Below are positions 10,830-21,671 of a DNA stretch of 64,000 nt, in pieces (positions within the stretch are counted from its first letter, which is position 1; every line of letters begins with the position of its first letter). Source of the stretch: Triatoma infestans (Eukaryota; Arthropoda; Insecta; Hemiptera; Reduviidae). Below the pieces are notes generated by a model. It did no database searches, was not told the DNA's origin, and was given only the letters and a program-made list of their open reading frames with translations. The translations under genes and the position numbers were made by a program. The stretch is from the NCBI GenBank assembly GCA_011037195.1, contig JAAEAF010003405.1, forward strand, positions 1-64,000. The letters are read 5' to 3'.

Positions 10830-11697
10830 TTTCCCTTTCAGTTGAGTTGCCGTCAATTCAGTTCTTTCTATAAAGCTCTAGCCTCCCAGTCCCCGGGTTG
10901 AAGACCTCTCACAGCTATCTCCTTTGGCACTTAGGTCTACCAGGTTTGTTGGTCGTCCTCTTCCTCTTCTCCGCGGAGGGGTCAATCGTCTAATCCGCTC
11001 TGCCATTTGTTTCAGAGCATACAGTGTAGATGTCCATACCTCTGAATTCCTTTCTAATTAATCTTTCTACTATGGACTCTATTATACCCATCTCCTTTCT
11101 TATGTCTTCATTCCTTATTTTATCCATTAATTAATCTTTTTCTTAGCCATTTGCTCCAGAAATTCATCTCGACTCCCCCCACCTTCCAATATACCTTCTT
11201 AGATATGATCTACGATTCCGTCCCCCGTAAGTAAGTTAAAATGCCCTCAATAATAGACTAGAAGATCCTCTTCTTATTATTTTGTGAAAGGCTGATGTCC
11301 CAAAGCACCGAGTGAGCATCCTGGTATGCTGGTACGCTTCTTCTTTGCACTTCCATCTTACATCTACCTTCCGCATTCAACATGGAGCCGAGATATTTAA
11401 AGCTATCTACTTTTTTACAAATTTGAGCGCGTCTATTTCTAGATTTTCATTCCCGCCATCGCCAATAGCCATATACACCGTTTTATTGAAATTGATATTC
11501 ATACCCCATTTCTGGTACTGCTTATTTAACTTCCTTGGCATAAACTCCATGTCCTCCTTACCTTGAATCAGGACAACCGGGATCGTCTGCGAAATACCGA
11601 GTACTAAGGTGGACGGATCCAACTGGGAAACCCATTTTAATACATCTTCTGTGCCAATCGTCGGTAACACCTGCGTGATAAATTTTAAACAGAGTAC
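10830..11697 (-). pseudogene. Old LINE reverse transcriptase, 3' half (interrupted by a younger LINE)
   Basis: Minus-strand reading across several frameshifts gives TLFKIYHAGVTDDW, then HLSTRYFADDPG (the catalytic Y/F-A-D-D box at about 11582-11596), then KLNKQYQKWGMNINFNKTVY, then VDSFKYLGSMLNAEGR, and further on DKIRNEDIRKEMGI, with PTNLVDLSAKG near the end. The order FADD, then the KxxWGLxIN..KTxYM block, KYLG, and the RxRNExIRxxMG tail is that of LINE reverse transcriptases of the RTE/CR1-like type. The upstream part of the same gene lies at 12717-12880. Frameshifts and stops make it non-functional. Confidence 0.75.
11682..11697 (+). repeat. Target-site duplication, left copy
   Basis: ATTTTAAACAGAGTAC matches ATTTTATACAGAGTAC at 12701-12716 with one mismatch. 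It lies inside the TLFKIY-coding part of the older LINE, so it dates the younger insertion after the older one. Confidence 0.8.
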
Positions 11698-12700
11698 AAT
11701 CAATCAATCAATCAATTCTTTATTGCATTTAAGATAAATATCTTACAGCAAGGGTTGAGTCTTTTACAAAAAATTATTATATAAAGAAAAACTATAAAAA
11801 TTATAAAATAATACAGTACCAAAAGAGGCAAAATGAAGTACATTCTTCTTATGAATAATAACAATAAGAAATACAGAACCAAAATTATTAACTATGATAA
11901 GATCATTGTATCCAATGTAAAATAAAGAAAATAACTAATCAAGTTTGATTAAGTTCTTTAACTTTAATGACTTTTGTACATAATGAAAAAGATTATTGAC
12001 TTTATTATGAGACTCTTATTACTAGTAGGTTAGATAGGGATTCATCATTTAATGGGTTTGAAATATGAATCGAGAGGTATAACTGTCTAAAGTGATTTAA
12101 TGTGGGACAAAATAACAGGAAGTCACCCATGTTGTCATTACCAGATTTACATAAAGGGCATAACTGATCAGGATCAAATCTGTATGTTATATTATTAAGA
12201 TAAATTCTATAAAACATGTCACTAGACAATCTTAATTGGGCACATACTCTTAGCTTATTAATATGGCACTGTAGTGAAATATAAGGTTCTCCGTGTCCCA
12301 AAGTACTTATATTTCTAAATACTCGATTATATGATGATGAGATTGCCCTAGATACATCTTTAGATATCAAATTATTTTTAAATGACTCCAATAGACTTGG
12401 AAGAGAACGGTACGGTACAGTAGTTGAGGATCCTGGGCATTTATTAGCTCCTATTTCTAACAAGTAAGCTCTGACCATATGACACCAGTTAAAAGGGATC
12501 TTACTATTTTCAAAAAGTTCTAACAGCCTACAGTAACAAATTTTTGGTAGCCGATCACTAGGCATTAATAGAAGTTTGAGCCACCATCTTAATAATTCTT
12601 TAAAAATTCTTAACTTCAAGTGAACTCTTCCTGTCTCTAATCGGACGTATGCGTCGGGCGTAGAACGTGGAAGGTGTAGAAGTGATTTCAAAAATCTAAT
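11698..12700 (-). mobile_element. 5'-truncated LINE with 228-codon open C-terminus, nested in an older LINE
   Basis: The 1003-bp insertion is bounded by a 16-bp target-site duplication. Its 3' end on the minus strand is a TTGA-repeat tail (seen as CAAT repeats at 11698-11715). The open frame (12691 to 12005) encodes the part of a LINE polyprotein beyond the reverse-transcriptase palm, with CHINKLRVCAQLRLSSDMFY, then CPLCKSGNDNMGDFLLFCPT. This is a Cys/His knuckle (C..C...F..C) typical of Jockey/I-like elements. Endonuclease and catalytic reverse transcriptase are absent because of 5' truncation. The long frame with no internal stop indicates a fairly young insertion. A relative of its last segment is at 53540-53722. 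Confidence 0.85.
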
Positions 12701-12716
12701 ATTTTATACAGAGTAC
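12701..12716 (+). repeat. Target-site duplication, right copy
   Basis: Partner of 11682-11697, 15 of 16 identical. Confidence 0.8.
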
Positions 12717-12880
12717 GCGCCATACAACAACCTAGCTTCAAACCTTTAAGGGCAGAAAAAGGAACTGACAATGTCTTACCCATCTTTATCCTATGACATT
12801 ACTGTCCGCATGGATCTTCTCCTATGTGCCTCTTTACTATATTTTCATAAATCTGGATGTGTTTCAATGAAATACTAATT
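12717..12880 (-). pseudogene. Old LINE reverse transcriptase, upstream piece
   Basis: Minus-strand reading gives IQIYENIVKRHIG and, in the next frame, KMGKTLSVPF and KGLKLGCCMARTLYKI. KGLxxGCxxxxTLFKIY is the conserved block just before the catalytic palm of LINE reverse transcriptases. It joins directly onto the piece that resumes at 11697, with the younger LINE inserted in the codons for TLFKIY. No earlier domain of the old element is visible upstream of about 12880. Confidence 0.65.
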
Positions 12881-12975
12881 TGCAATAATAAATAGATAAT
12901 GTGTGTAATCTGTCAATAAATTATTTCCTCTAGGCTCATCTAATTAAATAAATAAATCCAATTATTTATTTGTTT

Positions 12976-13215
12976 TAATAAATAAATTATTGGAGTAAGA
13001 GAAAGACATATGAATTCTCAAACCGGATTTTGTTCCATTGTCATTTCCTTTTGTTTATAGCTTCTAATACTTCTCTTAAAAGATTTATATATTATATACT
13101 TTTTAAGACAAGAATTAGAAGTTAAAATTAGAGAAAGGAAAAAGAAAAATAACAATGGGGCAAAATTCGGTGTGAGAAATTCGCACGCTTTCTCTTACTG
13201 CAATTATTTTTATTT
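12976..13215. repeat. Fold-back repeat with 110-bp arms
   Basis: The left arm (about 12976-13084) and right arm (about 13100-13215) are imperfect reverse complements. The outer ends read AGTAAGAGAAAG on each strand, followed by a (T)CTCACACCGRATTTTG-type phrase, then CATTGTNATTT and CTTCTAAT. The outer module (TTGCAGTAAGAGAAAG...TTTCACACC) also ends copies of the dispersed repeat at 35260-35300, 55145-55190 and 60651-60695. Confidence 0.7.
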
Positions 13216-14920
13216 ATTTATTGTAATCAATTAGATCGTTACAACTGGAGTTGCGCACAATAGAATAATGAAATGAGAAAACAATCTTCTGCAAATACAA
13301 AATGAAATATTCTATATAGTAAACAAACCAAATAGAAAAGAAAAAGAAAATCGCTAACTGTAGATTAAAGAATTTTTGTAAGAATATAACAATAAACTTT
13401 TTAATGATACAAGAATAAATTTTAATCACATAAAAAGAATATTTATACACTTGTAAAGAACATAAAGTCGGTGTTTGTTTTGAAAAGCAAACTTTTCTCA
13501 AAACTATTATTTTTTCATCACTCATTGGAAAGTCAAAAATGTTTTTTTCTAACATCGTTAAAAAACGGACGATTTCCAATTACAAGAACCGAAATTTTCA
13601 CTTTTTTTGTTAAAGAAATTACAATGTTTAATATTATCAATTTTATATGTTAAACTCCTCTCCTATTATAAGTTTTGTATAAAGCTTTCCAGCCGGACAA
13701 ATCTGGGAATATAGTCTTAAAACTTTAATTGACTTATCTAAAAGTAAATAAGTTTGGCAGGATGGTTCTTTAGACGATTTTAATTTAATATGACAAAAGT
13801 TTTGTTATTGGCGTTAGTATTGTCTAGGTTAGATAAATATTGTTTATATTGTTCTAGGATAAGTTTAATAGCTGAATTGGTTAAACAGTAGGAAAACTGG
13901 AAGAATGAGAAAAACTAGTTAATACAGATTGAATTTGTGACACCCAATTATACATTACGTTTGACTTAATATTATCTAACTCATTTAACTTATTACAGCA
14001 AACCTTGGGATATGTACAGCCATCTATTTTATAAAATTTTACTTGCCAATTTAATGTCTGATGCATCGCAAAATAACTTAACTGAATGACACCTGCCTTT
14101 AGTCTAATTAGGTAATGAAAATTAGGTTTTAGGCGATTGTAAAAGTCTTTTTAGAAAAACGACATTGTACTGAATCGATCACTTTCCAAATACCTTATTT
14201 CTATCAAAATGCTGCACCATAGAGTAATGTATTTTTAACCAAAGTAATAAAAAGATACATCCCGGAGTTCTATTTACTTTCCCTCTACATAAAATATTGA
14301 TGAGTGCTTAACGACCGCAATATTTGTAAAATGGTAAGAAATTTTGTTTTTTAATTTTTCACGGACGTTTTGGCAAATTTATTGCCTTCTTTGGAGTAAG
14401 TTTTTTTACTTTTTCTTACTAACACTAAGTGGAAATATTCCTTCTTGAATTCTTAAAAACTTTAGTTTAACTTGTGTTATATCATAAGTCGCATTTCCGG
14501 TGAAAGATTTTGCCCGAAACTTTCGTGACAGATGCGGTAGTAATACCAAAAAGTAATAACAATTTGAGGATCCTATGATTTTATTTTTTGAGAGGTTTTA
14601 CGCTCAGATCATACGCTAAAACATTTTTTTTATCTCAGGGAACTTATTCTAATTCCGGAGGAATTCAATTAAGAAAAGTGGACACGATCGCAATACTTCC
14701 CCTTATTAGAAGCAAGAATAAGTATAAAAGACCACTGGGAATGGGGAGTCAAGTGGAAGGAACCCTACTTCAAAATAAATTTCTAGTTTACCACCTTATT
14801 TTCCAACGAAAAGGAGTTCAAGTGTCAAAATACCATACCGCGTCTGATTTTTGGTTGTTAATATGGAAGAAGTACACAAGCGAGAATGTGAACTTAGGAG
14901 GTTCGTATAGCAGAGCTTTA
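13216..14920. other. AT-rich DNA with a degraded dispersed-repeat piece
   Basis: No convincing gene is seen. A phrase CGCAATACTTCCCCTTATTA at 14689-14708, and GCATTTCCGGTGAAAGATTT near 14491, belong to the microsatellite-bearing dispersed repeat described at 60740-61210. The 114-codon frame at 14588-14932 overlaps this repeat and is judged non-genic. Confidence 0.4.
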
Positions 14921-14992
14921 GTAGTGTACTAGAGGTTAATAGAATGTTGTAAACTTCTTCCCAGACTCATTGTGTTGGTTGTATTAAGTGTA

Positions 14993-14996
<4 letters not shown>

Positions 14997-15032
<36 letters not shown>
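14997..15032 (+). repeat. (TG)n microsatellite
   Basis: About 17 uninterrupted TG units, with a further TATGGGTGTG variant after them. Confidence 0.95.
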
Positions 15033-15035
<3 letters not shown>

Positions 15036-15473
15036 GGTGTGTAATGTCGGTATAGTGTTGGTAGCTCGAGTACCAAGAGTAATTGGTCGGTGGTACTAGT
15101 AAGGAACAATGCAACTATGCCAGAGTATTGTTCAAAACTAGGTTCACCCCACTCCTTTCCACCCACCAACGGCCAGCACTAAGCTTCAACTACTATACAG
15201 TTTAAATCGTCTGCTCTCGGAACTGCACAATTGTGTGGATAATTCCTCTACAGTTTCCTTCATTTCCTAGCTTACTCCCCTTCATTTAATCCTACCTACC
15301 ACACCTGCATTCTATGCAGATATTATTATTCTGTCTATACACCTACAATCTATGCACATATTCACTATATTATAATCTAAATTTATAGACATCATTTAAT
15401 AATTTCTTTACAATATACTGAATTAGTCCTAATCCAGTTGTGCTTTTCTTATATTTTCTCTTCCTAGGAGCCT

Positions 15474-15600
15474 TTTTTTAATTTAAGGTGCGTCAACATT
15501 TATAACATTTGCGCCCGGAGCCTTCTAACTGCACTGCCCGCCTCCAGACAGTGAACTGAGAAGGCTCCGGGCCCATCCTGCGATCCAAATTAAAAAAAAA
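15474..15600 (-). repeat. SINE family A tail folded into a hairpin
   Basis: The SINE tail signature TTAATTTAAGGTGCG (minus-strand tail GCGCCTTAAATTAA) is at the left edge. GCCCGGAGCCTTCT (15511-15524) is the exact reverse complement of AGAAGGCTCCGGGC (15560-15573), so the copy forms a strong GC-rich hairpin ending in a second AATTAAAA. No tRNA-like head remains. Confidence 0.6.
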
Positions 15601-15865
15601 ATTCCGCTGGAGCTACCTTCAACCATGGAAGTCTAGCAATGAATTAATGTATCTTAAAATGACATTTGAGAGGGAAAGCTTCCTGTTATGTTCGTCGCCA
15701 TACATATTTTCTTAGGTTAGCCCTGTCTTACTACCTCGAGACCTCACTACCCTCTACTAAAAGGGGCGATCCAGAGAGCATATCTGAGATAATTGAAGGG
15801 AGAAGTCAAGCAGAGGAGAAGAAGTGTGGACATTCATACCAAAGGCGGCAACTCTCTCTCTAAGA

Positions 15866-16015
15866 CTCTTTCATTCAAACGCAATTCGGACAACCTTCAA
15901 CGTTCAACGACCATCGTTTGCCGACCGTCATTCTGCCAGTCAGGCTGTCACTCTCTTCTCACGTTAACATATTCTCTCACACTAAATTACGCACTGTAAA
16001 TTTCTTGCAGGGATT
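15866..16015 (+). repeat. Dispersed 150-bp repeat, copy 1
   Basis: The block with CAACGTTCAACGACCATCGT, CTGTCACTCTCTTCTCA and a final CTTGCAGGG-like end is matched in inverse orientation at 46590-46737, roughly 75-80% alike. It could be part of an LTR or retroelement leader, but no coding region or paired terminal repeat is adjacent. Confidence 0.55.
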
Positions 16016-16191
16016 ATATTCTTGTAAAATATAAACAATGTTCAGTAAGTCGAACTTATTTCAACCTAAGTTTGTGTTTGTTAATAATTTTTTTGTTTAA
16101 TTGCACTAATAATTTATTCAATTCCTTCTTTTATGTAGTTGTGAGAAATTATTTTTGATTGATTTAGCTCATGCATAAATTTCCATCTTTA

Positions 16192-17222
16192 TGGTATTTT
16201 CAATACTTGGTGGTCTGTGTTAGCTCCATAAAATTAAGGACAGTAAAATGAATAGCTAAAAACTTCAGGTCTAAGAAAAGTTTTTTCTAAAAATTATGAA
16301 TTGCTTGGAAAAAATTTTGTGGGTGTTTAACATCAATTTTATTTTGTCCCACTAGTATAAACGGCCAAATATAAAATGGCAGACTTACATTGGATCATCT
16401 AAGCCTATTTTTCTTTTGCTTTCTTTTTCAACAATGGAATAAAAATGCTGATTTTTTTCTTTATTGCTCATATTAGTTATATAAAGCAGTCAATGTTATG
16501 TTTTTTTGCATTTTTTTCATAAAAACCTTTTACTGCACAGTTTTATAATTTATAAAATACCTAGGAAGGGAAAACTAGTGACAAATGTTTAGACTACATT
16601 TTTCATAGAAATAATTAGCTATAAATTACATAATTAGCCAATTACAGTGTAGAAGTAAAGACGTCAAATGTGGGCGTGGTCCAGATAATAATTCTAAATA
16701 TCTGATTGGCCTAAAACATACATCCACATTTCACGCCTCCTCTTTTACACTGTGATTGGCTAATAATTTATAGCTAACTATTTCTATGAAAAATGTAGTT
16801 TAGAATTTTTATACTAATTTTCCCTCTATAGGTATTTTATAAATTATCAAATTGTGCAGTAAAAGTTTTTTTATGAATAAATGCACAGAATCAAGTTATT
16901 TCTAACATACGTAATATTCACTGTTTTATATAACTAATATGAGCTATAAAGAAAAAAATCAGCATTTTCATTCTATTGTTGAAAAAAAAAGGCGGAGAAT
17001 TAGGCGGAAATTCAAGATCCACCGCTATTTTTTATTTTGCCGTTTATACCAGTGGGACAAAATAAAATTGATGTTAAACATACACAAAAATTTCCCAAAG
17101 GAATTCACAATTTTTGGTTAAAAAAACTTTTCTTCGACCTGGAATTTGTAGCTATTCATTATATTGTCCTTAAATTTTTTTAAGAATGTGGCGCAGTCCC
17201 CAAAGTATTGAAAAAGTATCTG
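16192..17222. repeat. Long imperfect palindrome (about 1 kb)
   Basis: The two halves are reverse complements over roughly 500 bp each, meeting near 16690-16705 (ATAATTCTAAATAT). Matching landmarks are TTTTCAATACTT (16197) with AAGTATTGAAAA (17201), TTAACATCAATTTTATTTTG (16327) with its complement at about 17059, the AATGCTGATTTTTTTCTTTA block (16444) with its complement at about 16950, and TTTTTCATAGAAATAATTAG (16599) with its complement near 16780. Small indels separate the arms. The 60-codon frame at 16939 lies within one arm and is not a gene. No transposase or target-site duplication is evident. Transcripts from either strand would fold into a long double-stranded RNA. Confidence 0.85.
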
Positions 17223-17480
17223 GTATTTTATCCGTCATCGTATGTATAATCATGTGGTTCCTGAACGGTTTCGAATTTTCATCCATCGTCAGAGCCAATT
17301 CACCAAGTTCGTGTAGAGAGTTCACTTTAACATAATGTTTCAACGTGAGTTTTACAGAAACAGTACGTTGAAGTGAACTCTCTACACAAACTGGAATTTG
17401 CTCTGAAGATGGATGAAAATCCTAAACCGGTTAGGAATCAAATGAATATGCATGCTACGACAGATAAAATACCAAATGTT
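17217..17480. repeat. Fold-back repeat with hammerhead-like cores in both arms
   Basis: Arms of about 125 bp (17217-17343 and 17358-17480) meet around a short spacer; outer ends TGGTATTTTATC and GATAAAATACCA are exact complements. The left arm read on the minus strand has CTGACGA-TGGATGAAAATTC-GAAACCGTTC. The right arm on the plus strand has CTGAAGA-TGGATGAAAATCC-TAAACCGGTT, in which the required G of GAA has become T. The element abuts the 1-kb palindrome and overlaps its last bases. Confidence 0.7.
17256..17296 (-). ncRNA. Hammerhead-like motif, partly degraded
   Basis: The core elements CTGACGA and GAAA are present on the minus strand. Stem II (GGAT...ATTC) is weak and the usual ACCGGTC closing stem III is changed to ACCGTTC, so self-cleavage is doubtful. 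Confidence 0.35.
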
Positions 17481-17880
17481 ATCCAGCATTACGGACCCAT
17501 CCACCTATTCAATATTGAAAATGTACTTTAATGAAGAAATCTACGCAAGAGCTAATTCCAACAAATTCTAGTTTCTCTCAAACTAATTATTAGTTCAATT
17601 AAACAAATAAATTACAGAAAGAAGTAGCGTTATATATTAGAGTTTGAAAATCTAGAGATATTGAATATATCCAATTATTGGTTAGAAAAAGAAGTAGAAA
17701 GTGGAAACGTAGATTTAAATTATAAAATAAAAGTTAAATTGGATGGACTTAAAACTACTTCAAGTAAAGATAAAATTAACTGGAAGAACTAAAGTGAGAT
17801 ACGTCCCCCCTCTCCAAACTCAAAACCCCCTTTAAATGCACTTTCACGGAAAAAAGTTTCATACAAAAGTGATACGCCTC

Positions 17881-18634
17881 TGTATTCATCGTTAGTGTAC
17901 AAAATTTAAAGAAATCCGTCGTTGTTTTTAATGGAGAAAAACGCACTTCCGGTATCCGGTCAACAGATTTTCTTCAAACACGGAGTTTTGTCGACATATA
18001 TAATTCTGATTAATATTATTTAGATGATAGAATTAATTTATTTCAATTACTCACATATTTCGTTTAGATTAAGCCGTAACGGTTTTATTGCGTCAACTCT
18101 GTTGGACCTTTCAGTATCATTTACAGGTTTAAATTTATTGTTCACTACAGAATTTATTAAGAGACTCTTTAAGTTCTCATTTGTTTTTCTATCTGCAATT
18201 TCGAGTTCACTGTGATGAAGTAATATAAAATAAGAAATTAGATAATAAGAATGAAAATTGGGTACTTACACTTAACTTGGCACTCTTTGCTTCTTACCTA
18301 TAAATACTAATTTAGCCAAGAAACACTATCAAAAACACTATCAAAATTGCATCCAAGCACAGAGTAATCCCCATTTTCAGTAAGTGCATTTATAAAACAC
18401 TTGTGAATGGTAGAGGGCGCGCGATTACGAATTGTCCCCCACTTCTACGGCTCCCTGCTACGGGCCCTCGCGCCACACGAATTTGCAATATCTTAAAAAC
18501 ATAAAATTTTGTGGGCGGCAATGAAATGTGATTATGCCTTAATATAACAATAACTAATGTCACCGAAAACAAAATAGGGATGATGAAATGATAAAATTAC
18601 AATACTTAAGAAATATAATTTATGTTTTCAGTAT
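17881..18634. other. Dispersed-repeat piece followed by unassigned DNA
   Basis: ACGCACTTCCGG (17941-17952) and AGATTTTCTTCAAACACGGA (17965-17984), with TAATTCTGATTAATATTATT after them, are shared with 55480-55560 and mark a piece of the microsatellite-bearing dispersed repeat. A GC-rich pocket at about 18415-18480 (GGGCGCGCGATTACG) is unassigned. Confidence 0.5.
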
Positions 18635-19015
18635 AAAATGCTAAAACGACTACTTGACAAACGTTCAAAACTGACTTTAAGGAACAAGAAAATGCTATAC
18701 ACTGCTCTTTTAGCCCCCGTTTGGACATACGGCATAGAACTCTACGGCACTGCAAAACAATCCAACCTTAACCGACTTCTAAGATCCTAAGAACAGTAGT
18801 TGATGCTCCCTTCTACGTCTGCAATCAGACAATCCACTCCGACCTAACATTCCATTCATCTCAGAGCTAGCCCAATTTCGTTACACAAAATTTCACTCCA
18901 AACTAAATTGTCACCATAATCCTCTGATCCAGAATATGTCCACCAGAACTCTGCCCAAAAATCCTTGTCGGAGGCTGAAGCGGCGTTGGCCACGCGACCA
19001 TCTTAACGTACAACG
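18635..19015 (+). pseudogene. Jockey-type LINE reverse-transcriptase C-terminal fragment
   Basis: From ATG 18638 the frame reads MLKRLLDKRSKLTLRNKKML, then YTALLAPVWTYGIELYGTAK and QSNLNRLLRS, ending in TAA at 18788. Another frame continues SKILRTVVDAPFYVCNQTIH and SDLTFHS, then a third reads ISELAQFRYTKFHSKLNCHH and NPLIQNM. The order SKLxLxNKxxLYxxLLxPxWTYGIxLxG, then LRxxVxAPxYVxNxxIHxDL and HxNPL is the hallmark of the Jockey clade downstream of the catalytic palm. At least two frameshifts and the 5' truncation make it dead. Confidence 0.8.
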
Positions 19016-19279
19016 TCGACCTCCTAGGGTAGCTGCTGTGTAAGCTTGCCATACTGGCAAACTAACGGCTTCCATCACTGGATGGTCATCGTTTATATCT
19101 CTCAAGTAACATGTACATATGTATATATTGATTAATATATATATACGTATGTACATAAATTACGCACTCATCACTTTTGCTTGTTGTACATTGTATACAG
19201 ATGCAAAATAAATTACTAAGTAAAAAAAAAAATGTTTTCAGTAATGCAGTACAAAAGTATTTCATAAACCGAATAAAAA

Positions 19280-20560
19280 CAGTGAATAGATTTCGGCCGC
19301 CCTTGTGCGGTGCACACAATATGACAGAACCGGCCCTGTCCGTAAGTATAATGCAGCTTTTGCTGCAAACCTCTCTCCCAGCTATTTTGGTGTTTTTGAT
19401 TTTAATATGTGATATATAAAATTGCCAGTAAAATACTTTATGCGGTGCTTAACCTTAAGTTAACCACATGATAATATGTGGTTATGTGATCAATTTTTCT
19501 AATATTTAATGTAAATCGGATGCAGGAATTAAATGATATATGTAATTTTAAATAAGAGGTTAGGTCAACATCACCAGGCAGCAAAAACCAAGATAAGGAA
19601 ATTTTAGTGAACTGATGAACTGTTTACGGAAGATCATGGTTTTATGGAGTTTCAACTGTTATAAGGATTTGTGAACACTATTGCAGGTATCGCTAACATG
19701 ACTATTCTAAGACAAGGTATTAGAGATTGTCACGCCTGGGACATTTTTTAGTCACAACATTATGAAAAATTACTTTAAAATACTGGGGTTTAAGTTTAAA
19801 TTAATTACGTTTGTATATTATGTATAGCTATTTTTGTAAATAACCAATAATCATTGCTTTAAAAAGATCGTGCATTGAACTGTACGTGACTGTTTGAGTC
19901 TAGCCTAGGCCTTATAATATACACTTGTAAAAACCTTCCTGCTTCCCTTCCGGATCTACAGGAGGTTAAAAGGGATGGTTCTCAATGTCGCCTAGCTTGT
20001 GGCTAGGGAGATACGTTACTTATCATGTGACGTAGCAGTTGGGCTGATTGCTATGTGATTTTTTTGTTGTTGCAGATAAGATGTGCTGCCAACAATCAAT
20101 TACATCATCAAAAATTTCCACTACACAAACACAGGCCACTCACAAAAAAACATTTTTTCAAAACGTCTTTTTTCAGAAGACTCCTAAACTTGTATTTCTG
20201 TTTCAAAATATAATTTATATAATGCATTTACGTTTTATAGTACGTTCATACAGTAAAGTAATGCATATTTTTATTTAAGGCCAGCATTACCTTCAACTAT
20301 CGATTAGATGTCGTGTAGGAGGGTGGGATAGCAAACTTGCTTTACTACGAATAACTCAGATGTGTAGATTTCTCGATTACTTTTCATTAGCTTATTTTTT
20401 CGATACGACTGGCTTTTATAGAAAAATAATATGATCAGTATTCTAGCATATGTTTCGAATTATAATTAAGTCTTCATCAGTATTACAAAAGAAAACAAAA
20501 TAACCAGTAGTAACAAAAAAAAATAGTTGGTGTGGAATACTCACTGATTTTTTCATACTT
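19280..20560. other. Unassigned AT-rich DNA
   Basis: A GC-rich word pair (TTTCGGCCGCCCTTGTGCGG at 19290 and ACAGAACCGGCCCTGTCC at 19323) resembles the end of a DNA transposon, and CCTGTCCGTAAGTATA would pass as a splice donor; neither can be proven. The rest holds nothing recognisable. Confidence 0.3.
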
Positions 20561-20745
20561 TTTTTTTAAATTTATGGCGCGCCAAATCCATGGTCATTGG
20601 CACCCGGAGTTGCCGACAACACTGGCCATCACCGGACAGTGAGCAATAGAGGCTCCTAGGAAGAAAAAAAGATAGTACAGCTGGACTCGAACCCGGGTCC
20701 TCCGCGTGGGAGTCCAGTACGCTAACCACTTAGCTATTGCCTTCC
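20561..20745 (-). mobile_element. tRNA-derived SINE (family A), near full length
   Basis: On the minus strand the head is GGGAAGGCAATAGCTAAGTG, then GTTAGCGTACTGGACTCCCA, with an A box (TAGCTAAGTGG) and a perfect B box (GGTTCGAGTCC). The body contains CTTCCTAGGAGCCTCTA and GGTGATGGCCAGTGTTGTCG. The tail is GGCGCGCCATAAATTTAAAA. The tRNA part has internal promoter boxes but does not fold as a functional tRNA. Confidence 0.8.
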
Positions 20746-21671
20746 CTATACGTTTTTTCTTACTGTAACTAGTACAGTTAGTACAATTTCAAAATCGACA
20801 AATTTTCATTAAACTTGGAATTTTATATTCAGTTGTCCACTTAATACAAAGATGGTGGGGTAAATATTGGCTGGCACTGTTGGCAGGTAGAATTATATGT
20901 ATTTACACTTTTATACAAAAGATAGTGCCAAAATATTTCACAAAATGAAATTTATCATTTGAATTAAACGTCAGAGAATCCTCAAAAGCAATGTTTTCAA
21001 ACAAAAGTTATTGGCTTATAATTTTGTGCATTTAGCATTCCAAGTTAAAAAAAAGAAATCATTGCACTCGTTCTTGAGAAAATAAAAAAAAAACTCAAAT
21101 CATCATAACAATTGCAATTAATAACTTCTCAATACACTGATTATAATATAAACACTATTCTGCCGCACAGTAGGTGACCTTAACATTAAGTACACTGATG
21201 TAATTAATAGCTATTTCTATACCAATTAAAATAGTTTGACAGACAAATATATATATAATAAATAAAACAAATGTATATATGTAATAAATTAATATATAAA
21301 AAGTAATAATGTCAAAGAATGTATCTAATATCTACTAATACTTATCTATTGTCAGTTTATATATGGTTAGGTCACTTGTTGAATGTTACACTTTACTCAG
21401 AAACATCTGTTAAACGTTTTCTTCTCTTTGTTTTTTGTAGCTGATGAAGACATGAAACAAAAGTCGAATGACTAAGAATTGATTTTAATTTCTTCTATAA
21501 AAAAAAGCCAATTTGCTCAAAAACAAATAGAAAATACTAATTAAGCAATTGGTCGAAAAAATGTACAATATACTCGTATTTAATACAATTATAATTCACA
21601 TAGCTAACCTTTAATTGAAAAAATAATCACCAATATAAATAATGCCTATATAACAAAAACACAGAAGTATT

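Noticed and set aside
13881..14066. 61-codon minus-strand frame (KIDGCTYPKVCCNKLNELDN...)
   Set aside because: It looked faintly LINE-like but has no neighbouring motif in any frame, so it was not listed.
14588..14932. 114-codon plus-strand frame
   Set aside because: It overlaps dispersed-repeat text (GCAATACTTCC...TTATTAGAAGC) and has no protein-like conservation pattern.
19280..19345. Apparent exon NAVQKYFINRIKTVNRFRPP... with a GTAAGT donor after CCTGTCC
   Set aside because: The acceptor side is A-rich, and the GC-rich end (GCCGCCCTTGTGCGG, ACCGGCCCTG) looks like a DNA-transposon terminus; the window's last bases (GCGCCGGTTCTAGG) have the same flavour. Evidence is too thin to list as coding.
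20690..20745. A tRNA gene on the minus strand
   Set aside because: A and B boxes are good, but acceptor and anticodon stems do not form, and the same head occurs at 1486, 41310, 42760 and 54360, so it is a SINE.
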